Of a stretch of DNA of 24,559 nt, positions 1-8,142 are shown piece after piece. Every line of letters begins with the position of its first letter. The stretch's first letter is position 1. The notes under the pieces were generated by a model. It was not told where the DNA came from. It searched no databases and worked only from the letters and a program-made list of their open reading frames with translations. This stretch comes from CAYGKP01 sp964350605 (GTDB lineage Bacteria; Bacteroidota; Bacteroidia; Cytophagales; JAAEPT01): the NCBI GenBank assembly GCA_964350605.1, contig CAYGKP010000010.1, positions 1 through 24,559 on the forward strand. The letters run 5' to 3'. Both the position numbers and the translations under genes were made by a program.

Positions 1-397
1 TGCTTAGGTCGCACACCACGTGCAGGACGTGGCCCCCGCCGATCGCCCAGCCCGCCACCGCCGCGATCACCACCTTGGGCAGCGAACGAATGTCTTTCTG
101 CAAGTCGAGGACGTTGAGGCGGGGTACGGTGTCCTGGCCCACATAGCCGCCATGCCCACGCACTGACTGATCGCCGCCCGAACAAAAGGCGTTTCCACCC
201 GCACCGGTGAGGATGACCACATCGGTATTCTCGTCGTCGCGGCAGTAGGCCACCGCGTCGATCATCTCCTTCACCGTCAACGGCGTGAAGGCGTTGTGCT
301 TCTCGGGGCGGTTGATGGTGATGCGCGAGATGCCGTTGCATTGCTCAAAGAGGATTTCCTCGTAGTCCTTGAGCTTGGTCCAGGTGAATTGACTCAT
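1..397 (-). CDS. menB: 1,4-dihydroxy-2-naphthoyl-CoA synthase MenB, N-terminal part (cut by window edge)
   Basis: Catalyses ring closure of o-succinylbenzoyl-CoA to 1,4-dihydroxy-2-naphthoyl-CoA in menaquinone synthesis; cytoplasmic, crotonase superfamily. I translated the minus strand from ATG at 397 and read 132 residues without a stop, so the C-terminal half lies left of the window. Visible crotonase features are [13 protein letters not shown] near residue 25, the MenB-typical CSGGDQ followed by VRGHGGYVG at about residues 72-87, and the oxyanion-hole region AGWAIGGGH near residue 115. GGDQ with the following Gly-Tyr loop is specific to MenB within the crotonases. Its ATG overlaps the menD stop by four bases (ATGA), which suggests translational coupling. 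Last visible gene of the menI-menF-menD-menB operon. Identity is near certain; only completeness is unknown. Confidence 0.95.
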   Translation of the reverse strand, partial: MSQFTWTKLKDYEEILFEQCNGISRITINRPEKHNAFTPLTVKEMIDAVAYCRDDENTDVVILTGAGGNAFCSGGDQSVRGHGGYVGQDTVPRLNVLDLQKDIRSLPKVVIAAVAGWAIGGGHVLHVVCDLS

Positions 398-2049
398 GAT
401 GATTGGTGGGGCCGAAGGGTGGAAAGAAGGCTGCGCCAGGTGGCGGTGTCGGTGGTGGGGTCGCTGGGGAGTTCCATTAGCGCGGGTCCGCCCCCCAAAA
501 CAAGGAACTCTGGCAACAGTTCGCCAAGCTGGGCCGCACTTTCTGCGCGCAGGTAGCGAAGGCCGTGGTCAGCAGCCGTGCGCTCGCAGGTCAGGTGGTG
601 GGGCGTCGTGAAGCCGTCCAAGTGTTCGGGGAAGCGGCTGGGGCCGTCGATGAGGCGGAAGATGCCCCCACCATTGTCGTTCAGGACGACCACGCGCAAG
701 ATCTCAGGTAGGCGTTCTTGCCACAGCGCATTGCGGTCGTAGAAGAATGAAAGATCGCCCAGCAAACTGATGTGCAGCCGATCTGGCGCGGCCAGCACCG
801 AGCCCACTGCCGTGGAAAGGCACCCGTCGATGCCGCTGGTGCCGCGGTTCGCTTCCACGCGAATCCCTGCGGGTGGGCCCACCAGACTTGCGTAGCGAAT
901 CGCCATGCTGTTGCCCAGGTGAAGCGTACTACCGCTCGGCAGGTGGCGCAGGAGTTGGTGCGTCGCGCTCAGAGGCCCGAAGTCGAGGGCTTGACGGAAG
1001 AACGTGTCCAAGCGATCGGCCACTACGCCCGCATGGAGTTGCCACTTCTGGGCAAAGGCGGGCTTTGCGAAGGAAAGCCTCTCGAAGAATCGCGGCGCGG
1101 GTACAAAAAAGGAATCGGTCAGCGACTCAAAGGGGTCGGGCACCTCGGTCTCGCAGTCGCCCACATGCCAATGGGCCTTGGGTGGATTGGCGCGAAGCCA
1201 TTGCTTCATGCGCTTGCCGAGGACTGGCCCGCCAAAGGTGATCAGGAGGTCCGGGGCCAGGGCCGCGTCAGCAGGGAACAAAGCATCGTCGGCGCGGATG
1301 GCTTTGGGCTGGTCCAGTTGGTTGGACGCGATATCTGCAAGCAGCGGCGCGTTCCAGTTCGTGAGGTCAATCACCTGCGGCACTTGCTGTCCAGCAATCA
1401 GGAGGATGCGCTCGTGCCCATCCAGTTCCTTTTGCAGCCGTTGCCATTCAGCAGCGGCCAGGTCGGGCGCGGAGGTAGTGGTTAACCGCGCCGGAAAACT
1501 CGCCACCTCTGGAAGGGCCGCAGGATAGAAAGGCTCGCGGAGCGGAATATTCAAATGGACAGGGCCGCAGGGCGCAGTGGTCGCCAGCTCCAGGGAGGTA
1601 ACGACCTCTTGCTGGAAAGTGGTGCTCGCGTCGGGCTTCGTGAAGTCGTCGGGCAGTTGCACGCTGCGCTTCACATGCGCGGCGTACATGCCTTGCTGAT
1701 AAATGGTCTGTCCGTCCCATTGCCCGATCCATTCGGGGGGGCGGTCGGCGGTCAGGACGACCAGCGGGATGCGCCGAAAGAATGCCTCGGCCAAGGCAGG
1801 GCCGTAATTGAGCCCTGCGCTGCCCGAGGTGCAACAGAGTGCCACGGGTCGTCCCAGGGTTTGGGCAAGTCCCACGGCGACAAAGCCCGCTACCCGTTCG
1901 TCGGGGACGGAATGGACCTGAATGCCGGGATGCTGGCGAAAGGCCAGGATCAGCGGCCCGTTGCGGCTGCCGGGCGACAGGACCACTTCCCGAAGGCCCA
2001 ACGCATGAAGCTGAGCGGGCAAGGCCATCACCGAGTGATTAGTCCCCAC
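394..2049 (-). CDS. menD: SEPHCHC synthase MenD (2-oxoglutarate decarboxylase, ThDP enzyme)
   Basis: Thiamine-diphosphate enzyme that decarboxylates 2-oxoglutarate and adds the succinyl semialdehyde unit to isochorismate, giving SEPHCHC, the first committed menaquinone step. 551 residues, the usual family length. Seen in order: [10 protein letters not shown] near residue 24, [14 protein letters not shown] with the likely cofactor-activating Glu near residue 51, TADRPPEW and [10 protein letters not shown] in the middle, and a C-terminal ThDP-binding segment [10 protein letters not shown] followed by NDNGGGIF. Start is GTG at 2049; an in-frame ATG lies seven codons later. The GTG start overlaps the end of menF by 11 bases and the stop overlaps menB, so it is the middle of a tightly packed operon. 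The N-terminus before the first motif is short. No frameshift seen. Confidence 0.96.
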   Translation of the reverse strand: MGTNHSVMALPAQLHALGLREVVLSPGSRNGPLILAFRQHPGIQVHSVPDERVAGFVAVGLAQTLGRPVALCCTSGSAGLNYGPALAEAFFRRIPLVVLTADRPPEWIGQWDGQTIYQQGMYAAHVKRSVQLPDDFTKPDASTTFQQEVVTSLELATTAPCGPVHLNIPLREPFYPAALPEVASFPARLTTTSAPDLAAAEWQRLQKELDGHERILLIAGQQVPQVIDLTNWNAPLLADIASNQLDQPKAIRADDALFPADAALAPDLLITFGGPVLGKRMKQWLRANPPKAHWHVGDCETEVPDPFESLTDSFFVPAPRFFERLSFAKPAFAQKWQLHAGVVADRLDTFFRQALDFGPLSATHQLLRHLPSGSTLHLGNSMAIRYASLVGPPAGIRVEANRGTSGIDGCLSTAVGSVLAAPDRLHISLLGDLSFFYDRNALWQERLPEILRVVVLNDNGGGIFRLIDGPSRFPEHLDGFTTPHHLTCERTAADHGLRYLRAESAAQLGELLPEFLVLGGGPALMELPSDPTTDTATWRSLLSTLRPHQSS

Positions 2050-3250
2050 AGTTATCGCCCAAGACGGCCAACATCGGGCCGAGTTTCATTTCGGTTTCGC
2101 GCCACTCGCGCTCGGGGTTCGAACTGGCCGTCAAGCCCGCACCTGCATAGAGCCAAGCCCCTTCGGCCGTGACTTGGAGGCACCGCAGGTTCACCCACAA
2201 GTGAATGCCTCCCTCGATGTTTACTGGGCCCATGAACCCGGCATAAAGCCCACGGTCGTGGCCTTCGTGCCGCGCAATGAAGTCCAACGCCGCAGTGCGG
2301 GGCATGCCGCCAGTGGCCGAAGTGGGGTGGAGCAGCGGTAGCATGACTGAGGCAAGCTCGGGAAATTCCACCGCCCGTGTGTCGACCTCGTAGTCCGTCT
2401 GCAGGTGGAAGAGTCGGCCTGCGAGTACCGTGCGGGGTCCGCGCTCGATGTACTCGCGCAAGCGAATCTTCTTGAACGCCCCGATGATGTAGCGACAGAC
2501 CAACGCCTGTTCCTCGATTTCCTTTTGCCGCCACACGGCATCGGCCACAGTCAAGCCTTCCGCCGATTGGGTCCCCGCCAGGGCAACTGTGCGGAAACGT
2601 CCCGTGGGCTCAAGGGCCAGAAGTGTTTCGGGGCTGGCACCGAGCCAGACGCCCAAAGTCGGATGGATCACCAAACTGCAATTCGCTTGGGGAAACCGGG
2701 CACACAGCCGATCGAAGGCTGCCGACAGGTCGAAGTCCGTGGGCAGCGCCCGGGCTTCCCGCCGCGAGAGAACGACCTTCTCCAGTTGACGATTCTCCAA
2801 CGCTTCCAGCGCAGCGTGCGCCGCAGAGAGAAAGGTCGGCTGCGCGGTGGGGGTCAGGTCAGGGCGGCTAGGGAAAGTGCTTTGCTGGTCCGCCGATTCA
2901 AGCAATTGTTCGATCAGCCGAGTGGGCAGGGCCTGGAGTTGGTCGTTCGCAACCTGCATTTCCGAAGGGCTAAAGGACAAAAACGCATCGCCAGGCAGGA
3001 AGTGCGTCTCCTTCAGGTCGGGATTCACGAAGGGCGAGAGCAAGAAGCCAGGCTCCAACTCCTCCAACGCCAAGGGCGGCACCAGTTGGCGTGGCTGATC
3101 GGTCCAAACCAGTTTGGCTTCGGTTTGTCTGGCCTCGCGCCAGAGGGCCAAGCCTTGCCCTTTTTCCAGCGAGAGGGACACCAAGCGGTGCAACAAACTG
3201 CGAATCGCTCGCAGGTCGGTGGGTAAAACAGCAGCGGTGCTTGGCTTCAT
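2039..3250 (-). CDS. menF: Isochorismate synthase (MenF/EntC family)
   Basis: Converts chorismate to isochorismate, the substrate of the adjacent MenD. 403 residues from ATG at 3250. The frame is open upstream to 3307, but that extension runs into the thioesterase gene, and MKPSTAAVLP is the more natural start. The chorismate-binding domain fills the C-terminal two thirds: EKVVLSRREA, whose Lys matches the EntC/MenF general base, then GASPETLLAL, VALAGTQ, KEIEEQALV, HPTSATGGMPR, HEGHDRGLYAGFMG and finally GAGLTASSNPEREWRETEMK. The metal-binding glutamates and the isochorismate-type Lys favour an isochorismate synthase over anthranilate or aminodeoxychorismate synthase, as does the menaquinone context. 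EntC-type siderophore function is the alternative name but no siderophore genes are seen. Overlaps menD by 11 bases; 14 bases separate it from the upstream thioesterase. Confidence 0.94.
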   Translation of the reverse strand: MKPSTAAVLPTDLRAIRSLLHRLVSLSLEKGQGLALWREARQTEAKLVWTDQPRQLVPPLALEELEPGFLLSPFVNPDLKETHFLPGDAFLSFSPSEMQVANDQLQALPTRLIEQLLESADQQSTFPSRPDLTPTAQPTFLSAAHAALEALENRQLEKVVLSRREARALPTDFDLSAAFDRLCARFPQANCSLVIHPTLGVWLGASPETLLALEPTGRFRTVALAGTQSAEGLTVADAVWRQKEIEEQALVCRYIIGAFKKIRLREYIERGPRTVLAGRLFHLQTDYEVDTRAVEFPELASVMLPLLHPTSATGGMPRTAALDFIARHEGHDRGLYAGFMGPVNIEGGIHLWVNLRCLQVTAEGAWLYAGAGLTASSNPEREWRETEMKLGPMLAVLGDNCGD

Positions 3251-3264
3251 GGCGGGTGGGCGAA

Positions 3265-3684
3265 TCAGTCGCGGTCGAGCACGGCCATCGTCAGCCGCGA
3301 AAGGCAAACCAGCTCACCCGCCTCATTGTTGATGCGGATGGACCAAACCTGGGTGCGCTTGCCCAGGTGCTCGGCTTCCGCCCGCCCGAACACTTTACCA
3401 GCCCGAACTGCTTTGATGTGGTTGGCACTCACATCGAGGCCGACGCAAAACTGTTTCTCCCAATCCACGTGCACATTCGCCGCCAAACTGCCCAGCGATT
3501 CGGCCAACACGACCGAGGCCCCGCCGTGCAATTGGCCCAGGGGCTGGCGGGTGCGCTCGTCCACGGGCATTTCGCCTTCCAGGAAGCCTTGCCCGATGGC
3601 CGTGTATGTGATGCCCAGGTGGGCGATGATGTTGGTGCCGAATTGCTCGTTGAGCATTTGGAGGTCGGGCAGAGAAGGGGGCAT
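3265..3684 (-). CDS. menI: Hotdog-fold thioesterase, probable 1,4-dihydroxy-2-naphthoyl-CoA hydrolase (MenI-like)
   Basis: 139 residues, a single hotdog domain of the PaaI/YdiI group. The segment GQLHGGASVVLAESLGS near residues 49-65 carries the HGG turn and the Glu that acts in catalysis in E. coli MenI (YdiI). The end, SRLTMAVLDRD, is the usual last strand of the fold. As first gene of an operon with menF, menD and menB, the likely job is to release CoA from the MenB product; that assignment is inference from family and position, since related hotdog enzymes hydrolyse other aryl- or acyl-CoAs. Starts at ATG 3684. It faces the histidine phosphatase gene across a 63-base divergent spacer, so the operon promoter should lie there. 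I see only a weak minus-strand -7 candidate (TACCTTGT, 3709-3716). Confidence 0.88.
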   Translation of the reverse strand: MPPSLPDLQMLNEQFGTNIIAHLGITYTAIGQGFLEGEMPVDERTRQPLGQLHGGASVVLAESLGSLAANVHVDWEKQFCVGLDVSANHIKAVRAGKVFGRAEAEHLGKRTQVWSIRINNEAGELVCLSRLTMAVLDRD

Positions 3685-3691
3685 GGGAGAA

Positions 3692-3708
3692 CTTTGTAGC
3701 TTCGAAGC
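3692..3708 (+). promoter_or_regulatory. Promoter-like block CTTTGTAGCTTCG in the divergent spacer
   Basis: CTTTGTAGCTTCG at 3692-3704 contains TAGCTTCG (3697-3704), seven of eight matches to the Bacteroidota -7 box TAnnTTTG, about 44 bases before ATG 3748. A ten-base palindrome GCTTCGAAGC covers 3699-3708. The same CTTTGTA prefix precedes boxes near 7957 and 16258. No clear -33 TTG is seen. Inference only. Confidence 0.4.
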
Positions 3709-3747
3709 ACAAGGTAAGTCGTGCAGAAAGAAGATGAGTCAGCAGAG

Positions 3748-4383
3748 ATGAGCAAACGAATTTACTTGGTCCGCCACGGGCAAACCGAATTGAACCGCCT
3801 GCGCATCGTGCAGGGGTCCAGCGTCAACGCCTCGTTGAACGAAACGGGCCAACGCCAAGCGACTGCCTTCTGGGATCAGTATCAGGACATTCCCTTCGAC
3901 CGGGTGTACACCTCGGCCCTGAACCGCGCGATCGAATCGGTCAGTGCCTTCATCGAGAAAGGCATTCCCCATGAAGCCCACGCCGGGTTGAACGAGATCA
4001 GTTGGGGCCACCGCGACGGCACCAAAGTGACTGATGACGACCGCGATTATTACTGGCGCACCCTGGCGCGCTGGCGCGAGGGCGAGGTGGATTTGAAAAT
4101 CGAGGGCGGCGAAAGCCCTTTGGATGTCCAGGCCCGCCAGCAGCCGGTGGTCGATTTGCTGCGTTCGCGCACCGACGAAGAACTTGTTTTGGTCTGCATG
4201 CACGGACGGGCGATGCGCATTTTGCTTTCCACTTTACTTGGAACCCCCCTGGTCGAAATGGACCAATACGAGCACCACAACATGGGATTATATCAATTGG
4301 ACTACGACGGAAGCGATTTTCGCACCGTTCGTCTCAATGATTTGACGCATCTTGAGCCCCATCCCGGGTTGATTGCCCGCTGA
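3748..4383 (+). CDS. Histidine phosphatase family protein (phosphoglycerate-mutase-like)
   Basis: 211 residues from ATG 3748. The frame is open from a GTG at 3721, but the sequence MSKRIYLVRHG starts exactly where family members usually start. Catalytic features of the branch-1 histidine phosphatase fold are visible: RHG at residues 9-11 (His10 would be the phospho-acceptor), QTELN directly after, LNEISWGHRDG with the acid Glu in the middle, and MHGRAM with the second His at residue 152. Cytoplasmic, no signal peptide. Substrate cannot be read from the sequence; members include cofactor-dependent phosphoglycerate mutases, alpha-ribazole phosphatase and broad phosphatases, and the short length fits a phosphatase better than a glycolytic mutase. 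Transcribed alone, with its own promoter-like block upstream and a separate promoter for the next gene. Confidence 0.9.
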   Translation: MSKRIYLVRHGQTELNRLRIVQGSSVNASLNETGQRQATAFWDQYQDIPFDRVYTSALNRAIESVSAFIEKGIPHEAHAGLNEISWGHRDGTKVTDDDRDYYWRTLARWREGEVDLKIEGGESPLDVQARQQPVVDLLRSRTDEELVLVCMHGRAMRILLSTLLGTPLVEMDQYEHHNMGLYQLDYDGSDFRTVRLNDLTHLEPHPGLIAR

Positions 4384-4430
4384 ACCATGGGCCGTTGAAC
4401 TGGGTGGGGAACCTCCTGGGGAAAATGGTG

Positions 4431-4462
4431 TTTGGCAAAAGCGGGGGTAGCCCCTAATTTTG
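4431..4462 (+). promoter_or_regulatory. Bacteroidota-type promoter for the E2-hslV pair
   Basis: TTTG at 4431-4434 is followed after 20 bases by TAATTTTG at 4455-4462. This matches the Bacteroidota vegetative promoter (TTTG, 19-21 bases, TAnnTTTG) at every defined position. The start of transcription would fall near 4467, giving a leader of about 60 bases to ATG 4528. It is the best promoter match I found in the window. It separates E2 from the upstream phosphatase as a transcription unit. Confidence 0.75.
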
Positions 4463-4480
4463 GCCTTCCTCGAAGGCCAA
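4460..4480. repeat. Perfect 9-bp inverted repeat at the E2 transcription start
   Basis: Arms TTGGCCTTC (4460-4468) and GAAGGCCAA (4472-4480) are perfect reverse complements around CTC. The left arm overlaps the last three bases of the -7 box and the predicted start site. It could be a repressor operator or a hairpin at the 5' end of the mRNA. No T-run follows on either strand, so a terminator for the phosphatase gene is less likely. Confidence 0.7.
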
Positions 4481-4527
4481 GAGCCCCGAGTAGACTAGAA
4501 CAGAATTACCGCGTTAAGCAAACCGAA

Positions 4528-6171
4528 ATGGCCGAAATCGTACGGATGCCGAAGATGAGCGACACCATGACCGAAGGGGTGATCGCAGAATGGCACAAGA
4601 AGGTGGGAGATACGGTCGAGACCGGCGAGCTGATGGCCGAGGTCGAGACCGACAAAGCCACCATGGAATACGAGTCCTTCAATGAAGGCACGGTACTCTA
4701 CCTGGGCGGTTCCAAAGGGGATGCGATCCCTGTGAACGGCGTACTCGCTATCGTGGGCGAGAAAGGCGAGGACTACAAAGCCCTGCTGGAAGACGCGAAG
4801 AGCGCCAGCAGCAACGGCGGTTCCGAGCCGGAAGGCGACAGCAAGAAAGAAGAAGCCGCCAGCGCACCTGCTGCCAACATCGACACCTCGAGCATCAACG
4901 CGGAGATCGTGCGGATGCCGAAGATGAGCGATACGATGACCGAAGGGGTCATTGCCGCTTGGCACAAGAAAGTGGGCGACACCGTCGAGACGGGCGAGCT
5001 GATGGCCGAAGTCGAGACCGACAAAGCCACCATGGAATACGAATCCTTCAACGACGGTGTGGTTCTCTACTTGGGCGCGAAGGAAGGCGAAGGCGTTGCT
5101 GTCGATGGCGTGATGGCCATTGTGGGCGAGAAAGGCGCCGACTATGAAACACTGCTGAAAGCCGAGAAGGCCAAGGCCTCTTCCGACTCGAAGGAAGAAG
5201 AAAAGAAAGAAACGCCCGCCGCATCGGCTGCACCCGCGCCAAGTGCTGCACCTGCACATACCGCCGCTGCAGAGGCCGATGACGACGATTCGCACATCAA
5301 GGCTTCGCCGCTCGCCAAGAAATTGGCCAAAGAGAAGGGCTACAAGCTCGCGCAGATTTCCGGTTCGGGCCCTGGGGGCCGCATCGTGAAAGATGACGTG
5401 GAGAATTTCACGCCTTCGGCTGCACCTGCAAAAGCAGAGGGCGGCAAGCCCGCCGCTGCGCCCATCGTCCTGCCGACTATTGTTGGCGAGGAGAGCTCCG
5501 AGGAGATCAAGGTGTCGCAGATGCGCAAAGTGGTGGCCCGTCGCTTGGGCGAAAGCAAGTTCACTGCGCCGCATTTCTATGTGACCATGGAGATCGACAT
5601 GGACCGTGCCGTTGAGTCGCGCACGGCCATGAACGAGACCTCGCCGGTCAAGATTTCGTTTAACGACATGATCGTGAAGGCCTGTGCGATTGCCTTGCGT
5701 CAACACCCGATGGTCAACACCGAATGGCACGGCGACACCATGCGCCAGAACAAGCACATCCACATTGGTGTGGCAGTGGCTGTGGAGGAGGGCTTGCTCG
5801 TTCCCGTGATCAAATTCGCCGACAGCAAGACGCTTTCGCACATTTCCGCCGAAGTGCGTGAACTCGCTGGCAAGGCGAAGAACAAGAAGCTGCAACCCGC
5901 CGAGATGGAAGGTTCGACCTTCTCGATCTCGAACTTGGGGATGTTTGGCGTGGATGAATTCACTGCGATTGTCAACCCGCCGAACTCCTGCATTCTCGCA
6001 GTCGGTGGCATCAGCCAGACCCCCGTTGTCAAGAACGGTGAGATCGTGGTAGGCAACCGCATGAAAGTGACCTTGTCCTGCGACCACCGCGTGGTCGATG
6101 GCGCGGTCGGTGCGGCCTTCTTGCAGACTGTGAAGTCGATGCTCGAGGAGCCGATGCGCATGCTGATCTAG
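4528..6171 (+). CDS. pdhC: Pyruvate dehydrogenase complex E2, dihydrolipoyl acetyltransferase with two lipoyl domains
   Basis: Transfers acetyl groups from the E1-bound intermediate to CoA and forms the core of the pyruvate dehydrogenase complex. 547 residues from ATG 4528; the frame extends upstream from a TTG at 4432 but that part includes the promoter. Order: lipoyl domain 1 (about 2-87, lipoyl Lys43 in ETDKATME), acidic Ala/Ser linker, lipoyl domain 2 (about 125-210, Lys166), Ala/Pro linker, E3-binding domain (SPLAKKLAKE to GGRIVKDDV), a second linker, and the catalytic domain ending in SCDHRVVDG with His520 and Asp524. The two lipoyl domains are nearly identical. A 2-oxoglutarate or branched-chain E2 is possible, but two lipoyl domains and the KMSDTMTEG start favour pyruvate. 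E1 and E3 are not in the window. Co-transcribed with hslV, four bases downstream of its stop codon. Confidence 0.93.
   Translation: MAEIVRMPKMSDTMTEGVIAEWHKKVGDTVETGELMAEVETDKATMEYESFNEGTVLYLGGSKGDAIPVNGVLAIVGEKGEDYKALLEDAKSASSNGGSEPEGDSKKEEAASAPAANIDTSSINAEIVRMPKMSDTMTEGVIAAWHKKVGDTVETGELMAEVETDKATMEYESFNDGVVLYLGAKEGEGVAVDGVMAIVGEKGADYETLLKAEKAKASSDSKEEEKKETPAASAAPAPSAAPAHTAAAEADDDDSHIKASPLAKKLAKEKGYKLAQISGSGPGGRIVKDDVENFTPSAAPAKAEGGKPAAAPIVLPTIVGEESSEEIKVSQMRKVVARRLGESKFTAPHFYVTMEIDMDRAVESRTAMNETSPVKISFNDMIVKACAIALRQHPMVNTEWHGDTMRQNKHIHIGVAVAVEEGLLVPVIKFADSKTLSHISAEVRELAGKAKNKKLQPAEMEGSTFSISNLGMFGVDEFTAIVNPPNSCILAVGGISQTPVVKNGEIVVGNRMKVTLSCDHRVVDGAVGAAFLQTVKSMLEEPMRMLI
4531..5139 (+). repeat. 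In-gene tandem duplication of the lipoyl domain (369-bp period)
   Basis: The segment starting at 4531 recurs at 4900, an offset of 369 bases. The first 50 or so residues are nearly the same in both copies, and a run of about 32 bases around the lipoyl Lys codon, ending in the codons for MEYE, is identical at the DNA level (near 4647 and 5016). Third-position changes occur elsewhere, so the copies are not freshly duplicated but may be kept alike by gene conversion. Confidence 0.85.
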
Positions 6172-6174
6172 CCT

Positions 6175-6717
6175 GTGTCACAACCGAAGATCAAGAGTAC
6201 TACCGTCCTGGCCGTGCGCCACAAGGGGCAGATTTGCCTGGGCGCTGATGGCCAAGCGACGATGGGCAACACCGTTGTCAAAGGCACGGTACGTAAGGTC
6301 CGACGCTTGGCCGACGGGAAGATTCTCGCAGGTTTTGCGGGTTCGACCGCTGATGCGTTTACGCTGATCGAACGCTTCGAGGAGAAGCTCGCCAAGCATT
6401 CGGGTCAACTGAAGCGCGCGGCCATCGAGCTGGCCAAGGACTGGCGCACCGATCGGTTCCTCAGCAAGCTGGAAGCCATGATGATCGTTGCCGATAAGGA
6501 TGACCTATTGGTCATCTCCGGAACGGGTGATGTGTTGGAGCCCGACGAGGACGTAGCCGCCATCGGTTCTGGGAGCATGTACGCCCAATCGGCGGCTCTT
6601 GCGCTCAAGCGCCACGCGCCGGACCTAACGGCGGAGCAAATGGTCCGCGAGTCCCTTGGCATTGCCGCGGACATCTGCATCTATACCAATCACAACCTGA
6701 CAATCGAGACGCTCTAG
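6175..6717 (+). CDS. hslV: ATP-dependent protease subunit HslV
   Basis: Proteasome-like peptidase that works with the HslU ATPase to degrade misfolded cytoplasmic proteins. 180 residues from GTG 6175, four bases after the E2 stop. The sequence reads [12 protein letters not shown], so the mature enzyme should start at Thr9 (nucleophile) after an eight-residue propeptide. [46 protein letters not shown] and the end [15 protein letters not shown] are all diagnostic. hslU is not in the window. Position behind an E2 gene is not a functional pair known to me; it probably just shares the transcript. The stop TAG lies on the palindrome CTAG (6714-6717), which also supplies the stop codon of the converging aminotransferase gene. 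Confidence 0.97.
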   Translation: MSQPKIKSTTVLAVRHKGQICLGADGQATMGNTVVKGTVRKVRRLADGKILAGFAGSTADAFTLIERFEEKLAKHSGQLKRAAIELAKDWRTDRFLSKLEAMMIVADKDDLLVISGTGDVLEPDEDVAAIGSGSMYAQSAALALKRHAPDLTAEQMVRESLGIAADICIYTNHNLTIETL

Positions 6718-7904
6718 TTCTCGTTGGTAGCGAGGACTGACAAGAGTATTTCGAGCGCCCACTCAATCTCCTCCTCCGTAATCGTGAGGGGCGGAGCAAG
6801 GCGCATCGCGTCGTCGCAGAACAGGAACCAGTCGGTCAGCAGGCCCGCCGCAATGGCCCGGTCGATGATGGGTTTCAACTCGTCGAAGCCCGAGAATTGA
6901 ACGGCCATCATCAGGCCCACCCGGCGGACGGCCTTCACCTTTGGATGATTCTTGAGGGCTTCCTCGAAGCGTTTTCCTTTCGCCTCGACTTGAGCGATCA
7001 AGTTTTCTTCTTCCAACACTTCCAGGCCCGCGACCGCCGCTGCCGCCGAAAGCGGATGGCCCCCGAAGGTGGAAATGTTGCCAAGAATCGGGTTGTCGGT
7101 AAAGACCGAAAGAAGTTTCTGAGAGGCTAGAATCGCGCCGATGGGCAAGCCTCCGCCCAGTGCCTTGGCAGACACCACCACGTCAGGCACGATGCCGTAG
7201 TGCTCGAAGCCCCACATTTTTCCGGTGCGGCCCATGCCGCATTGAATCTCGTCGCAGACCAGCAGCGCACCCACTTGGTCACAGTGTTGGCGCAAAGCGG
7301 TCATCCAGGCTTGCGTCGCGGGGCGCACGCCCGCTTCCCCCTGAATCGCCTCAACGAAGACCCCGGCGGTTTCGGACGTGATCTGGGCCAGGTCGGCGGG
7401 GCTGTTGTAGCACAGCCGCTTCACATTGGGCAGGAGCGGGCCGTAGCCGTCCTTCAGCTTGTCGTCACCAACCAATGCGAGCGCACCTGTCGACGAGCCG
7501 TGATAAGCCTTATCAAAGCAAACCAGCCCAGATCGCCCCGTTGCCTTGCGCACCAATTTGATCGCGCCCTCGACGGCCTCGCCCCCGGCATTGACCAGAA
7601 AACAGCCGTCGATGGGGTCGGGGAGGGTAGCTGTGAGTTTGGTGGCCAGCGTTACCTGTGGGGCTTCTACAAATTCTCCATAGACCATCAGGTGCAGGTA
7701 CTTCTCGCTTTGCGCGTGGATTGCCTGGATCACCTTGGGGTGCCGGTGCCCCAGCGAACTGACCGCGATGCCCGAGATCAGGTCCATCAAACGCGAGCCG
7801 TCCGCTTGGTAGAGCCACATGCCCTCAGCCCGTTCGATTTCCAAGGCCAAGGGGAAGGGCGAGGTCTGGCCCAAGTGGCGGTAAAATAATTCGCGTTGGT
7901 TCAC
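6714..7904 (-). CDS. Class III PLP-dependent aminotransferase (acetylornithine/ornithine-type)
   Basis: 396 residues from GTG 7904; no ATG lies nearby. Fold-type I class III aminotransferase: [16 protein letters not shown] early in the protein, YHGSSTGAL, the cofactor Asp in [15 protein letters not shown], and the PLP-Schiff-base Lys in [24 protein letters not shown] contributes to the dimer-partner phosphate site. The amino group acceptor and substrate cannot be fixed from the sequence. The short C-terminal part reading [22 protein letters not shown] resembles Bacteroidota proteins annotated as aspartate or acetylornithine aminotransferase family. The usual N-x-G-T/A-E-A motif reads NAGGEAVEG here, a Gly where Thr or Ala is common. 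Its stop shares CTAG with hslV. The start abuts a divergent spacer with a TACCTTTC box (7909-7916, minus) directly before the GTG. Confidence 0.88.
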   Translation of the reverse strand: MNQRELFYRHLGQTSPFPLALEIERAEGMWLYQADGSRLMDLISGIAVSSLGHRHPKVIQAIHAQSEKYLHLMVYGEFVEAPQVTLATKLTATLPDPIDGCFLVNAGGEAVEGAIKLVRKATGRSGLVCFDKAYHGSSTGALALVGDDKLKDGYGPLLPNVKRLCYNSPADLAQITSETAGVFVEAIQGEAGVRPATQAWMTALRQHCDQVGALLVCDEIQCGMGRTGKMWGFEHYGIVPDVVVSAKALGGGLPIGAILASQKLLSVFTDNPILGNISTFGGHPLSAAAAVAGLEVLEEENLIAQVEAKGKRFEEALKNHPKVKAVRRVGLMMAVQFSGFDELKPIIDRAIAAGLLTDWFLFCDDAMRLAPPLTITEEEIEWALEILLSVLATNEN

Positions 7905-7951
7905 CCCCGAAAGGTAGCCCCGAAGGGAACCAGATGCCCGTTCTTCTCGTA

Positions 7952-7964
7952 CTTTGTATCTTTA
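7952..7964 (+). promoter_or_regulatory. Promoter-like block CTTTGTATCTTTA
   Basis: TATCTTTA at 7957-7964 matches TAnnTTTG in seven of eight positions and is preceded by CTTTG. The exact 12-mer CTTTGTATCTTT also occurs at 16253-16264, before the M48 peptidase gene. ATG 7999 would lie roughly 30 bases after the start site. The bases just downstream form a small palindrome, AGAAG-A-CTTCT. No -33 TTG is evident. Confidence 0.5.
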
Positions 7965-7998
7965 GAAGACTTCTTTGAACGTTCACGACTTGTTTTCA

Positions 7999-8136
7999 AT
8001 GCGACGCACTTTCCCCATCCTCCTTCTTTTGGCTGTTTTCGCCACCGCTACCGTTTCCTCCTGCACCCGCGCGAGTAAGAATTGTAAGACTTCTCAGAAG
8101 CGCATGAAGAAGAACAACGTCGGCTGGCAGAACTAG
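7999..8136 (+). CDS. Small (45-residue) putative lipoprotein
   Basis: Translated by hand from ATG 7999 to TAG 8134-8136. The protein begins MRRTFPILLLLAVFATATVSSC, a charged start, a hydrophobic stretch and a Cys at position 22 preceded by VSS, which is a plausible lipobox. The remaining 23 residues are basic and carry a second Cys (KNCKTSQ) and the tail KKNNVGWQN. It has its own promoter-like block about 40 bases upstream and ends six bases before the DUF2306 gene, so the two are probably one transcript. I do not recognise a family. A real gene is likely because signal-like sequence, promoter and spacing agree, but 45 codons can occur by chance. Confidence 0.68.
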   Translation: MRRTFPILLLLAVFATATVSSCTRASKNCKTSQKRMKKNNVGWQN

Positions 8137-8142
8137 CCTCCG

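Noticed and set aside
4444..4454. GGGG-TA-GCCCC mini hairpin as terminator of the histidine phosphatase gene
   Set aside because: The stem is only four bases and no T-run follows; the adjacent TAATTTTG is better explained as a promoter box.
4495..6087. 530-codon open frame antisense to the E2 gene
   Set aside because: It mirrors the E2 codon pattern (His/Phe/Gly-rich product with the duplicated lipoyl region reflected), has no recognisable domain, and GC-rich genes often leave long open antisense frames.
7909..7916. TACCTTTC as a promoter for the aminotransferase gene
   Set aside because: The match is seven of eight, but it lies five bases from the GTG start and no -33 TTG is visible; not strong enough to list as a feature.
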